A DNA stretch of 64,000 nt from Acidobacteriota bacterium (GCA_030697165.1 JAUYQQ010000010.1:244824-308823), one strand, 5' to 3'; counted from the stretch's first letter, positions 14,386 to 23,458 are shown. Numbers and translations are program-made. The notes: generated by a model not told the origin, from the letters alone.

Positions 14386-15957
14386 TTACTGCTCTTGCTG
14401 CTGCTGGGTCGCCACCGGCGCGCCCTTGCGCTGCTGCGCCAGGAACTCGAACGCCAAGGGCAGGTTGGGCACCACCATGTCGGTGTGGCTGCCACCGGAA
14501 ATCTCGAGATAGGTCACGTTGGCGCCGGCCTTCTTGAGCGCCGCCACCATGTTGCGCGAACCGCTGACGTTGACGGTCGCGTCGTTGTCGCCGTGAACGA
14601 CGAGTTGAGGAATGCCCTTCATGCGCTCGGCCAGCGCGGGCGAGCCGACGCCCGAGAACGGCACCAGCGCGGCCCAGATGTCAGGGTACTTCGAGGCCAG
14701 CGCCCAGGTACCGATCGCGCCCATCGAGTGGCCGATCAGGTAGATGCGCGACTCGTCCACCTTGTAGTTGGCCTTCATCAGGCGCAGCACTTCCAGTACG
14801 TCTTTTTCGCTGTACTCGGAGCGGCGCCGCGCCGCCGCATCGGTGCTCATCATCGGCGAGCCGTAGAATCCGTCCACGCGGAAGCCGTGCGGCGCGGCCA
14901 GCAGGAAGCCATGCTTCTCGGCCAGTTGCGGCGGCAGCTTCGAATACTGATCGAAGAACGAGTCTTCGTTGCCGCCGAGCCCGTGCAGCGCGATCACGAG
15001 CGGCGCGCCAACCGCCGGCGAGTAGGCCTTCGGTACGTACACGCGGTACGGCATCACTTCGTTCGCGCCCTCGAGCAGGTAATGGCGTTCGAAGTCGCCG
15101 GTGCGGCCCTTGAACGGATCCTTGCCGCCCTTCGCCGCCGCCAGCACCGCCTCGGCCGCGGCAATCTCGGCGCCCACGCTGAAGGTCCCGAGCGAGATGC
15201 GGCCGCGATTGACGTTGCGGATGTAGTCGGCGGGATAGGCCACGTCGGCCCGGACGGCCGGTGCGATCGACGCCGAAGCGGTTTCAAGCGCGCGCAGGCG
15301 CGCGTCCAGCCCCTTGTGCAGCACGACACCAAGTGTGGTCGTGGCCACCGGCGACGTGCCCTCGAGCACCTGTGTCTCGAGCACATAGGCGCCGTCGTCC
15401 ACGCCGGTCACGTCAATCTCTATCGCGAACGGCGACTCGCGCAAGTCTCGGCTGACGCCTTCGAACGCGCCCAGCTCGCGGACCAGCACCGTTTCAGGCG
15501 CCTCGCCCGGCCTGGCCGGCGGCAGCCGCTTCTTCAGCGCTACCTTGGCGGTGAGCGCCGGCGTCAGCTCGGTGGCGGGGCTGTAAATCTGTTCGAGGCG
15601 CATCGCATAGGGCACCGTCGAATCGGCCACGGTTCGCTCGCTGCGCAGGGCCAGCGAGTGCTGGAAGTCGAGCGCGGGCGTCCACGGTGTTTTGTCGAGC
15701 AACGCCATGCCCTTGGCAATCTGCCGGCGCACCTCGCCGGTGCGGCCCTGTTTGTTGGCGGCTGCGATCTCGCGATCCACCGCATCGATCTGCGCCTTGA
15801 GCTCGCCGTCCGGCTTCACGGTGGCCTTGCGCGTGTTGTAGCGGACGCTGAGCGAGCTGAGGTTTGGCAGCGCCTGCGCCCAGGCGAGGGAGGGGACGAG
15901 AAGAAGGGCGACAAGAACGGTCCGGCTAAAGCCGGACGCCACATGACGACGGTTCAT
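14386..15957 (-). CDS. Secreted alpha/beta hydrolase (esterase/peptidase-like)
   Basis: This 523-residue protein has a signal peptide and a C-terminal alpha/beta-hydrolase domain: LVIALHGLGGNEDSFFDQY, the nucleophile elbow IGHSMGAIGTWALA, and GDNDATVNVSGSRNMV leading to GGSHTDMV with the catalytic His. The first 300 residues are helical and of unknown role. ATG 15957 is chosen because a signal peptide starts there, two bases after the PQQ-dehydrogenase stop. Residues 5-13 of that signal peptide (HVASGFSRT) are encoded by the GTCCGGCTAAAGCCGGAC palindrome at 15920-15937. The signal n-region is thus repeat-derived. The C-terminus is rich in Gln. Confidence 0.8.
   Translation of the reverse strand: MNRRHVASGFSRTVLVALLLVPSLAWAQALPNLSSLSVRYNTRKATVKPDGELKAQIDAVDREIAAANKQGRTGEVRRQIAKGMALLDKTPWTPALDFQHSLALRSERTVADSTVPYAMRLEQIYSPATELTPALTAKVALKKRLPPARPGEAPETVLVRELGAFEGVSRDLRESPFAIEIDVTGVDDGAYVLETQVLEGTSPVATTTLGVVLHKGLDARLRALETASASIAPAVRADVAYPADYIRNVNRGRISLGTFSVGAEIAAAEAVLAAAKGGKDPFKGRTGDFERHYLLEGANEVMPYRVYVPKAYSPAVGAPLVIALHGLGGNEDSFFDQYSKLPPQLAEKHGFLLAAPHGFRVDGFYGSPMMSTDAAARRRSEYSEKDVLEVLRLMKANYKVDESRIYLIGHSMGAIGTWALASKYPDIWAALVPFSGVGSPALAERMKGIPQLVVHGDNDATVNVSGSRNMVAALKKAGANVTYLEISGGSHTDMVVPNLPLAFEFLAQQRKGAPVATQQQQEQ
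15920..15937 (-). repeat. GTCCGGC-type REP palindrome in the hydrolase signal peptide
   Basis: GTCCGGCTAAAGCCGGAC is an 18-base perfect palindrome except for the central TAAA. Read on the minus strand in frame it gives VASGFSRT. Other copies are at 28997-29014, 29044-29061, 38470-38487, 59954-59971 and 59981-59998. Confidence 0.9.
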
Positions 15958-15959
15958 AA

Positions 15960-17951
15960 CTAGGACCCCAGGTTGAAGGCGATTAACTCGGCCGAGGCGC
16001 CGCTGCCGGTGGCGACCACCAGGTATTGGACGCCTTGATACATGTAGGTCATGGGCGAGGCCAGCGGCCGCGTGGGCGGCACGAAGTCCCATAACTCAGC
16101 GCCGGTGGCCTTGTCGAAGGCGCGCAGCTTGATGGGCTCCTGCGGCAAGCCGGTAGTGAGCGGCCGGCCGCCCACCGGCAGGTTGCGGCCACCGCCCAGG
16201 TTGCCTTGCCCCGTGGCAATGAACAACAGGCTCTTGGTCACGAGCGGCGCGTTCCGCAACGCCGCGCCAAGCGGCGGCAGCTTCAGGTCTTTGAGCAGCG
16301 GATGGTCCCGCGGGCCGTCGCCGACGGCCGTCACCCACTTGGTGTCGCCCTGATTGAGGTCGATGGCGGTCACGCGCCCGTACGGCGGCTTGACGATCGG
16401 CAGCCCGTCGAGCGTCGGTGGCGCCATCACGCCGCCGCGGACGTACAGCAGGTTGCTCTTCGCGGGATCCGGCTTCACGAGCTGAATCACGATAGGGCTG
16501 GTCAGCGACGGCACGTAGAGCGTGCCGTGCTCGGGGTCGAACGCCGCGCCGGCCCAGTTGGCGCCCCCGACCCAGCCGGGCAAGGTGATGGTGCCCTTCT
16601 CGGAGGGTGGCGTGTACAGGGGACCGTACTCGAACGGCTTGATCGCCTCGATCGCGGCCTGCCTCAGTTCGGGCCTGAAATCGATCAAGTCGTTCTCGGT
16701 CAGGCCCTGCCGCTCGAACGCCGGCGGCCGGGTCGGGAACGGCTGGGTCGCCGAGGTGCGTTCGCCGGGCACGGTCGATTGCGGCACCGGCCGCTCCTCG
16801 ATCGGCCACACCGGCGTACCGGTTCGCCGATCGAACACATAGGTGAAGCCCTGCTTGCTGACCTGCGCCACCGCCTTGATGTCCTTGCCGTTCACGCGAA
16901 TGTCGGCCAGCACCGGCGCCGCCGGCAGGTCGTAGTCCCACACGCCGTGGTGTACCGCCTGGAAATGCCACTTGCGTTCGCCGGTCCGCGCGTCGAGCGC
17001 GACCAGGCTTTCGGCAAACAGGTTCGCCCCCGGACGATGGCCGCCGTACCAGTCGTCGGTGGGCGTGCCGAACGGCAAATAGATGAGGCCGAGTTCCTCG
17101 TCGGCCGACATGTTGGTCCACACGTTGGTGTTGCCGGTGTAGGTGTACGAGTCGTCGCCCCACGTCTCGTTGCCGAACTCACCCTTCTGCGGAATCGAAT
17201 GCAGGGTCCACAGTTTCTTGCCGGTGCGCACGTCGTAACCGCTGACGTCGCCGCGCGGTCCCTCCTTGTGCGTCGGCACGTCGTGAATGCTCGACCCCAC
17301 GACCACCACGTTGCGGCAGATGATTGGCGCCGCGGTCACCGAGTAGTTCGTGCTCCGCACGGCGTGCGCCAGGCCGGCCATCAGGTCCACCCGGCCCTGC
17401 TGGCCGAAGGTGGTGTCGAGCGTGCCGGTCTGCGCATCCACGGAGATCAGGTAGGCGTCGCTCGTGCCCAGCAGCAACCGCTCCCTGGTCCCATCTGACC
17501 AGTACGAAATGCCGCGGTGAACGAACCCGAGATTGCCTGGCCGTCCCGACTTGTAACTGGCCGGGTCGTACACCCAGATCGAAGCCCCAGTGGCCGGGTT
17601 GATGGCCGCAATCTGCCCGAGCGACGTCACGGTGTAGAGCACGCCCTTCACCATCAGCGGGGTGTCGTGGTACATCCCCGGCCGCGACGTGGGATTGGCG
17701 GCGACCACGGCGTTGTCGGGCGACGTCCACCGCCACGCGATCTTGAGCTTGCCGACGGTGTCCTTGTTGATCTGATCGAGCGGGGAGTACTTCTGGGAGG
17801 CCGCGTTGCCACCGTAGTGGGTCCAGTCGGTGTTTAGGGTGCCTTGGGTGCCTAGGGTGCCTAGAGTGCCTAGGGTGCCTAAGGTGCCTAGAGTGCTCAC
17901 CGTGGTGGTGATGACGAGCGCGAACACGAGCAGAGCAGAAACTCGACGCAT
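15960..17951 (-). CDS. PQQ-dependent dehydrogenase (quinoprotein glucose/alcohol dehydrogenase family)
   Basis: This 663-residue secreted protein begins with a signal peptide MRRVSALLVFALVITTTVS. The mature start has the quinoprotein entry motif DWTHYGGNAASQKYSPLDQIN. It contains repeated PQQ-propeller blades (LVALDARTGERKWHFQ, VYDPASYKSG, GQGNLGGGRN, LRAFDKATGAELWDF). Such enzymes oxidise sugars or alcohols in the periplasm and pass electrons onward. Between signal and enzyme lies an (LGT)n run encoded by seven 9-base repeats at 17831-17893, a repeat-derived linker. No cytochrome domain is fused; the downstream haem-c gene may serve that role. PQQ synthesis genes are not in the window. Confidence 0.87.
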   Translation of the reverse strand: MRRVSALLVFALVITTTVSTLGTLGTLGTLGTLGTQGTLNTDWTHYGGNAASQKYSPLDQINKDTVGKLKIAWRWTSPDNAVVAANPTSRPGMYHDTPLMVKGVLYTVTSLGQIAAINPATGASIWVYDPASYKSGRPGNLGFVHRGISYWSDGTRERLLLGTSDAYLISVDAQTGTLDTTFGQQGRVDLMAGLAHAVRSTNYSVTAAPIICRNVVVVGSSIHDVPTHKEGPRGDVSGYDVRTGKKLWTLHSIPQKGEFGNETWGDDSYTYTGNTNVWTNMSADEELGLIYLPFGTPTDDWYGGHRPGANLFAESLVALDARTGERKWHFQAVHHGVWDYDLPAAPVLADIRVNGKDIKAVAQVSKQGFTYVFDRRTGTPVWPIEERPVPQSTVPGERTSATQPFPTRPPAFERQGLTENDLIDFRPELRQAAIEAIKPFEYGPLYTPPSEKGTITLPGWVGGANWAGAAFDPEHGTLYVPSLTSPIVIQLVKPDPAKSNLLYVRGGVMAPPTLDGLPIVKPPYGRVTAIDLNQGDTKWVTAVGDGPRDHPLLKDLKLPPLGAALRNAPLVTKSLLFIATGQGNLGGGRNLPVGGRPLTTGLPQEPIKLRAFDKATGAELWDFVPPTRPLASPMTYMYQGVQYLVVATGSGASAELIAFNLGS
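17831..17893 (-). repeat. Seven 9-bp tandem TGCCTAGGG repeats inside the PQQ dehydrogenase gene
   Basis: TGTTTAGGG, TGCCTTGGG, TGCCTAGGG, TGCCTAGAG, TGCCTAGGG, TGCCTAAGG and TGCCTAGAG follow without gaps. The 9-base period keeps frame and yields the LGT/QGT run right after the signal peptide. Copy number could vary without a frameshift. Confidence 0.92.
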
Positions 17952-17982
17952 GGTTTGGCCTCGGGATGCGAATGCTAACACC

Positions 17983-18036
17983 TTTGGCACCCTAGGCACG
18001 GCACCCTAGGCCCCTTAGGCCCCTTAGGCCCCCTAA
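17983..18036. repeat. GGCACCCTAGG-type repeat upstream of the PQQ operon
   Basis: GGCACCCTAGGCACGGCACCCTAGG followed by three CCCCTTAGG units occupies the intergenic region between divergent genes at 17951 and 18109. It is the same family, in inverse orientation, as 17831-17893 and leaves little room for the PQQ operon promoter. Confidence 0.85.
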
Positions 18037-18108
18037 AGACTTACGTGCTTTGTAACCCCATGTAACCGTTTTTGGGTTAGGATGCGGTGCCCCTAAGGGA
18101 GGGATTAG

Positions 18109-18483
18109 ATGAAGTCGATTCGTAGAGCTCATTCACTGTTTTTTGCGCTTCTCCTGCTGGCTTCGGTGCCGGTTCTGGCGCAGGCCCCCAATGTCACCGG
18201 CGAGTGGGCGTTCAACGTCACCACCGATCAGGGCGGCGGCACGCCGGTCATCACGTTCAAGCAGGATGGCGAGAAGCTCACCGGCAAATACGCCGGGCAG
18301 TTGGGTAATGCCGATCTGACGGGAACCGTGAAGGGCAGCGCAATTCACTTCACGTTCACGCTCGACGTCCAGGGCCAGCAGGCGCCGGTGACCTACGACG
18401 GCACGGTCGAGAAGAACACCATGAGCGGCAAGCTGGATATCGGCGGCATGGTCACCGGCACGTTTACCGCGACCAAGAAGTAG
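18109..18483 (+). CDS. Small secreted protein of unknown function
   Basis: This 124-residue protein has a signal peptide (HSLFFALLLLASVPVLAQA) and a compact beta-rich domain. Features such as GEWAFNVTTDQGGGTPVITFKQDGEKLTGKYAGQLG, written here in parts as GEWAFNV, FKQDGEKLTGKY and GTVEKNTMSGKLD, resemble short acidobacterial lipocalin-like extracellular proteins. GGGAGGGATT precedes ATG 18109 as ribosome-binding site. It stands alone between two repeats and the TonB receptor gene. No catalytic motif is visible. Confidence 0.65.
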   Translation: MKSIRRAHSLFFALLLLASVPVLAQAPNVTGEWAFNVTTDQGGGTPVITFKQDGEKLTGKYAGQLGNADLTGTVKGSAIHFTFTLDVQGQQAPVTYDGTVEKNTMSGKLDIGGMVTGTFTATKK

Positions 18484-18596
18484 CTCCATTAATCGTCGGG
18501 CAAGTCGGGCACGTCGTCGCTTCGTTTGAAGGAATATTCGACCCCACGCGCCGTACGCGGTGGTTGGGGATTTGCAACTTTTGTGGAGGGCTTGTG

Positions 18597-21500
18597 ATGC
18601 GTTCGCTCACGGTTCGGATTGCTGCTGTTGTTTGTCTTCTCGTCACGCCGATTGTCGCATCGGCGCAAACCAGTACCATTTCAGGCACGGTCAGGGATGC
18701 ATCGGGTGGCGTCTTGCCCGGTGTCACGGTCGAGGCCTCGAGCCCGGCGCTGATTGAAAAAACCCGCGCCACCGTCACCAGTGGTTCGGGCGCCTACTCG
18801 ATCCTGGCGCTGCGGCCGGGCGTCTACAGCATCACGTACTCGCTGCCGGGCTTCGGCACCGTGGTGCGCGAAGGCGTCGTGCTGACGTCCGACTTCACGG
18901 CGACGATCAACGTCGACATGAAGGTCGGCACGCTCGAAGAAACCCTCACCGTCACCGGTGAGTCGCCAATCGTCGATACCACCAGCATCACGCAGCGCGT
19001 GGTGATGACGGCGGAAGTGCGCGAGGCGCTGCCGACCGGCCGCAACATCCAGGCGGTCGGCATCATGATTCCCGGCACCACCATCGCGGTCGGCGGCGGC
19101 GGCGCGCTGTCGCGCGACGTCGGCGGCTCGGGCAACCTCCAGCAGTCGCCCCTGCAGTACCGGGGCTCCGGCGACACCGTCCAGACCATCGAGGGCATTC
19201 GCCTCAACAACCTCTGCGCGCAGGGCGCCTACAGCGGCGTCTACTGGAACGACTCGAGCTTCGAGGAGTTCAGCTACCTGACCGGCGCCGACTCGGCCGA
19301 AGTGGGCCAGGGCGGCATGCGCGTCAACATGGTGCCCCGCGACGGCGGCAACTCGTTCCGCGGCTCGGTCATCGCCAACTTCGCCGGCGAAAGCTTCACC
19401 TCCGACAACTGCGGCTCGGCCGGCGTCGGTCAGCCCTGCAGCCGCTCGAACCTGAGTGGCAGCAAGACCTTCAACGCCAACAACACCCTCACCAACGTCG
19501 ATGCCATCCAGGAAATCTGGGACATCAATCCGCAGATTGGCGGCCCGATCGTCCGCAACAAGCTGTGGTTCAACTACACTTTCCGTCACTGGGGTTCGTC
19601 GAAGACCAAGGCCGACTCCTACTTCGACAAGAACCCCTCGCAGTTCGTCTACGACCCCGACTTCGACAAGCCGGGCCTGGACGATGGCCACATCGTGAGC
19701 AACGCCGGCCGCATTTCATGGCAGGCGACGAGCAATGACAAGTTCTCGATGTACCACGACAACCAGCGGAAGTACCGCAACCACTGGGGCATTGCCTCGA
19801 CCATTCCGCCCGAGGCGGCCGGCGTGCAGGTGACGCCGACGAGCTACGTCAACGTGACCAAGTGGACGCGCACCCACACCAACAAGCTGCTGTTCGAGGC
19901 CGGCTACGGCCGCTACAACCAGAACTACACCGAGCTGTACCAGGAAAGCGTGACGGGCGACACGAAGAAGGTGTGGAGCGACGAGTCGATCATCAACGCC
20001 CGCATCTACAACGTCGTCGACCAGTCGAACGGCCGGCAGGCCAATGCCTGGCCGAACCCGGCGGACCACTTCTCCGTACTCCGAACCTACATGGGCGCGG
20101 CCTCATACCTCGCCGGCAATCACAGCCTCCGGGTCGGCGCCACGCTCACCAACGGCGACTGGCGCGAACTCCGCAGGTGGACTGGCGACGTTCAGCCCAT
20201 CACCTACAGCGCCGGTACCCCCGTTTCGGTTACGCTCCGCTTGCCATTCGACCGCTCCAACGGCGTCAAGCAGGACCTCGGTCTCTACGTGCAGGACCGC
20301 TGGAGCTTGGGACGAGTCACGCTGAACCTGGGCCTGCGCTACGACCACTTCATCGGCGAGTCGCGCGAAAGCTCGGTGCTCCCGAGCCGGCATGGCGCCG
20401 GCGCGACCTTCGGTGAGTGCTCCGACGGCACGGTCGATCCCGGCGACCTGTGCACGGGCGAAGTGCAGAACTGGAAGGACCTCTCGCCCCGCATCGGCTT
20501 CGCGATGGACGTGTTCGGCAACGGCCGCACCGCCCTCAAGTCGAGCTGGTCGCGCTACGTCGCCGGCCAGGCGATTGCGTTCGCCAACCAGGTGAACCCA
20601 ATCGGTGCCCTCACCGCCGCCGACACGCGCGTGTGGCGCGACCTCGACGGCAACGGCTTGCCGCTCGACAACGCCGGCAACATCCAGTTCAACGAGCTGA
20701 CCAACTCGGCATCGACGCCGACCTTCGGCCAGCTGCGGGTGCCGACGACGCAGTACTCGCCGGACCTGCTGCGCGGCTGGGGCAAGCGCGGCTACAACAA
20801 CGAGTTCACGATCTCGGCGCAGCACCAGCTGGCGGATCGCGTCTCGGTGAACGGCGGCTACTATCGCCGGACGTTCGGCAACCAGACGTTCGTGGACGAC
20901 CTGCGCTACGACGAGAGCAGCTACGACACGTTCTGCATCCGCGCGCCCCAGGATCCCAATCTGCCTGGCGGCGGCGGCTACCAGGTGTGCGGCGTCAAGG
21001 ACCTCAAGCCCGCGGTGTTCGCGCAGAACCTGCCGGCCAACAGCCTGATCCGGTTCTCGGACGACTTCGGTGGAGAGACCAACCTCTACCAGGGCTTCGA
21101 CGTCAACCTGGAAGCCCGCTTCCGTAACGGCGCGTTCCTCAAGGGCGGACTTGCCGCCACGGCGCGCACGTTCGACAACTGCAACCTGCTGAAGGCCGGC
21201 CTCGACGCGGTGGTCGGCGCCGCCGCCCAGGGCACCGAGATCTACGAAGACGGCTCCACCGGCTGCCACCGTGAATATGGCTACCGGCCCGACGCCAAGA
21301 TCTCGGGTTCCTACACGCTGCCCTACGACATCCAGCTGGCCGGCACCTTCCAGCACTCGCGCGGCATCCAAAACGGCGGCGCGGGTCCGAGCGTCGGCGC
21401 CAGCTGGGGCGTCATCAACGCCGTGGCCAACCCGCAGATCGGCCGCAACTGGACCGGCGTGGCGTCGCGCACCGTCCAGCTGATGCGCGAAGGCCTCGAA

Positions 21501-21728
21501 TACGGCGAGCACAACCTGAACCAGCTCGACCTCCGCCTGGCCAAGCGCTTCAACCTGGCCGGCAACGCCAGGCTGCGGGTGGACTTCGACCTCTACAACG
21601 TGTTCAACAGCAGCTGGCCGTTCACTGTCAACGCGGCCTACTCGACCGCCGCCACGGGCACCTGGCTGCGTCCAACCAACGTGCTGCAGAGCCGATTCTT
21701 CAAGATCGGCGGGCAGTTCAGCTTTTAA
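18597..21728 (+). CDS. TonB-dependent receptor with N-terminal carboxypeptidase-regulatory-like domain
   Basis: This 1043-residue outer-membrane protein has a signal peptide (VRIAAVVCLLVTPIVASAQ). A beta-sandwich domain follows at residues about 23-105 (SGTVRDASGGVLPGVTVEAS), then a plug region (about 120-260) and a long beta-barrel ending in a terminal Phe (FKIGGQFSF). GGAGGG lies six bases before ATG 18597. Such acidobacterial receptors resemble Oar and SusC-like proteins and are thought to import oligosaccharides, peptides or other large nutrients. No SusD-like gene follows, so the ligand is unknown. Confidence 0.88.
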   Translation: MRSLTVRIAAVVCLLVTPIVASAQTSTISGTVRDASGGVLPGVTVEASSPALIEKTRATVTSGSGAYSILALRPGVYSITYSLPGFGTVVREGVVLTSDFTATINVDMKVGTLEETLTVTGESPIVDTTSITQRVVMTAEVREALPTGRNIQAVGIMIPGTTIAVGGGGALSRDVGGSGNLQQSPLQYRGSGDTVQTIEGIRLNNLCAQGAYSGVYWNDSSFEEFSYLTGADSAEVGQGGMRVNMVPRDGGNSFRGSVIANFAGESFTSDNCGSAGVGQPCSRSNLSGSKTFNANNTLTNVDAIQEIWDINPQIGGPIVRNKLWFNYTFRHWGSSKTKADSYFDKNPSQFVYDPDFDKPGLDDGHIVSNAGRISWQATSNDKFSMYHDNQRKYRNHWGIASTIPPEAAGVQVTPTSYVNVTKWTRTHTNKLLFEAGYGRYNQNYTELYQESVTGDTKKVWSDESIINARIYNVVDQSNGRQANAWPNPADHFSVLRTYMGAASYLAGNHSLRVGATLTNGDWRELRRWTGDVQPITYSAGTPVSVTLRLPFDRSNGVKQDLGLYVQDRWSLGRVTLNLGLRYDHFIGESRESSVLPSRHGAGATFGECSDGTVDPGDLCTGEVQNWKDLSPRIGFAMDVFGNGRTALKSSWSRYVAGQAIAFANQVNPIGALTAADTRVWRDLDGNGLPLDNAGNIQFNELTNSASTPTFGQLRVPTTQYSPDLLRGWGKRGYNNEFTISAQHQLADRVSVNGGYYRRTFGNQTFVDDLRYDESSYDTFCIRAPQDPNLPGGGGYQVCGVKDLKPAVFAQNLPANSLIRFSDDFGGETNLYQGFDVNLEARFRNGAFLKGGLAATARTFDNCNLLKAGLDAVVGAAAQGTEIYEDGSTGCHREYGYRPDAKISGSYTLPYDIQLAGTFQHSRGIQNGGAGPSVGASWGVINAVANPQIGRNWTGVASRTVQLMREGLEYGEHNLNQLDLRLAKRFNLAGNARLRVDFDLYNVFNSSWPFTVNAAYSTAATGTWLRPTNVLQSRFFKIGGQFSF

Positions 21729-21736
21729 CTGACCCT

Positions 21737-21772
21737 GGAAGTTGAAAGTTGAGAAGTTGGTAGTTGGTAGTT
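21737..21772 (+). repeat. GAAGTTGAAAGTTGAGAAGTT-type low-complexity repeat
   Basis: After the receptor stop the sequence runs GAAGTTGAAAGTTGAGAAG then TTGGTAGTTGGTAGTTA, short imperfect GTTGA/GTTGGTA units. It resembles other intergenic repeat filler in this window but no second copy was seen. Confidence 0.55.
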
Positions 21773-21799
21773 ACGGGTTAGCGTTTTAGAATCAACGTC

Positions 21800-23458
21800 G
21801 TGAAGAGCGGGAAGTCCACGGACACCATCCAGGGCTTCCCGCTCTTTCTTTGTACGGTCCTTCTTCTTACCTCTCACCTCTCACTTCCGGCCTCGCAGCA
21901 TGCCGGCCACCGCATTCCGGTGGTTCCGCAGGAGTTGCTCGAACGGCCCGTGCCCATGCGAACCGGCATTGGCCGGGCGCACGATGCGGTGGCGACGAAG
22001 TCGGCCGAGGCGCAGGGCTTCTACGATCAGGGGCTCGCCTACCTGCACTCCTACGTGTGGATCGAAGCGGCACGGTCGTTCCACCATGCGTTACGGCTGG
22101 ATCCGGGCCTGGCGCTCGCGCACGTCGGCTTGAGCTACGCCTACATCGAGGTCAATAAGCCCGTCGAGGCCCGGCAGGCGATCGAGTCCGCCTCCGCGCT
22201 CAGCGCTACGGCGGACAAGCGCGGGTGGGCCTCACAGATGGCTGCCCATGAGCGGCACCACGTCGACGCGCGACGGTTGCAGATGGCGGCTGAGGAGGCG
22301 CCGGGCGACAAGACCAGGCTGGCCGCCTATCGCAAGGCCCTCGACACCGCCATCGCGGCGTTCCCGGACGATGTCGAATTGATCCTGAAGCGGGGGATGG
22401 CGGAGTCGCCGGATCCCGCGGACCGCGGGCAAGGGTCCGTCATGGCGGCGGTGCCTTTCTACGAGCGCGCGCTCAAGCTGTCGCCCAATCACATGGGCGC
22501 GCGGCACTACCTGGCGCATGCCTACGAGAACAGCGGGCGGGTGAACGAAGCGCTCACCCAGGCGGCCGCCTTCGCGGCGCAAGCCCCGCAAGTGCCCCAT
22601 GCGGTGCACATGCACGGTCACGAATTGCGCCGGGCCGGACGTCCGGTCGAGGCCGTGGCGCAGTTCGAGGCGGCCGACAAGTTGCAGCGCGCCTACTTCG
22701 CGCGCGAGAAGGTCGGTGCCGAACTCGACTGGCATCACACGCACAACCTCGACTTGCTGGCGACGACCTATCAGTACCTGGGCCAGATGAAGAAGGCGGA
22801 GCCGCTGCTGAAGCAGTCGTTCGACCTGCCCTCGAGCTTGCTGGTGCAACTCATCCACAAGCGGGAGTGGCTGGCATTCCTGGTCGCCCGCAATCGCCAG
22901 GCCGAGGCGTTGGACGCGGCCAAGGTGCTGATCTCCCATCCGAATCCGCTGGTGCAGGCCGCCGGTCATATCGAGGCCGGACTGGCGCTGCTGTCCGTGA
23001 ATAAGGCCGCCGAAGCGGGCGCCGCGTCGAACGCCGCCTTGCGCGCGCTGAAGAGTTCACCAGGGGGGCAGGACCTGGTGTTCATTGGCCTTGAAGCGCT
23101 GCAGGGCGAGTTCCGGTTGCGCACGGCGCAACGCGAGCAGGGTCGCAAGATGATGCTGAGCGCCGCGCAGAAGTGGCGCTCGCTGCCGGGCCCGGACGCC
23201 TGGAGCCAGTCGTTGTTCCGCCTGGAGGCCATGGCGCGGGCGGCCCGGTCGGTCGGCGATTGGGAGCTGGCGGGACGAATGGCGCAGCTCATGAGCGAGC
23301 ACGACCCAGCCTATTTCGGGACCCACTACGCCCTGGCGCTGGTGGCCCAGAACGCCGGCAATGCCGCGACGGCCCGTCGGGAATTCGACCTGGCCCTGAA
23401 GGCCTGGGCGGCGGCGGACAAGGACCTTCCCGAACTCAAGGCCGCCGACCGTAAATAA
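21800..23458 (+). CDS. Secreted TPR-repeat protein
   Basis: This 552-residue protein starts at GTG 21800 with a probable signal peptide (PLFLCTVLLLTSHLSLPAS) after 12 polar residues. It has tandem TPR units, e.g. GLAYLHSYVWIEAARSFHHA with RLDPGLALAHVGLSYAYIEV, then VPFYERALKLSPNHMGARHY and YQYLGQMKKAEPLLKQSFDL. It is probably a periplasmic scaffold. The chosen start lies on the ascending arm of a terminator-like hairpin (21803-21846), so the real 5' end of the coding region is uncertain. No later in-frame ATG precedes the hydrophobic segment. Function unknown. Confidence 0.75.
   Translation: MKSGKSTDTIQGFPLFLCTVLLLTSHLSLPASQHAGHRIPVVPQELLERPVPMRTGIGRAHDAVATKSAEAQGFYDQGLAYLHSYVWIEAARSFHHALRLDPGLALAHVGLSYAYIEVNKPVEARQAIESASALSATADKRGWASQMAAHERHHVDARRLQMAAEEAPGDKTRLAAYRKALDTAIAAFPDDVELILKRGMAESPDPADRGQGSVMAAVPFYERALKLSPNHMGARHYLAHAYENSGRVNEALTQAAAFAAQAPQVPHAVHMHGHELRRAGRPVEAVAQFEAADKLQRAYFAREKVGAELDWHHTHNLDLLATTYQYLGQMKKAEPLLKQSFDLPSSLLVQLIHKREWLAFLVARNRQAEALDAAKVLISHPNPLVQAAGHIEAGLALLSVNKAAEAGAASNAALRALKSSPGGQDLVFIGLEALQGEFRLRTAQREQGRKMMLSAAQKWRSLPGPDAWSQSLFRLEAMARAARSVGDWELAGRMAQLMSEHDPAYFGTHYALALVAQNAGNAATARREFDLALKAWAAADKDLPELKAADRK
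21803..21851 (+). terminator. Terminator-like hairpin overlapping the TPR gene start
   Basis: AAGAGCGGGAAG (21803-21814) and CTTCCCGCTCTT (21835-21846) form a perfect 12-bp stem with a 20-base loop, followed by TCTTT. It is positioned to end the TonB-receptor transcript, yet it is inside the predicted first codons of the next gene. It might therefore attenuate the downstream gene. Confidence 0.7.

Noticed and set aside
17831..17893. CRISPR-like or origin iteron array
   Set aside because: 9-bp units without spacers inside a coding frame; no replication gene or DnaA-box pattern nearby.
13213..17951. PQQ operon as a horizontally acquired island
   Set aside because: Base composition looks the same as neighbours and no integrase or tRNA flank is visible; repeats alone are not evidence of transfer.
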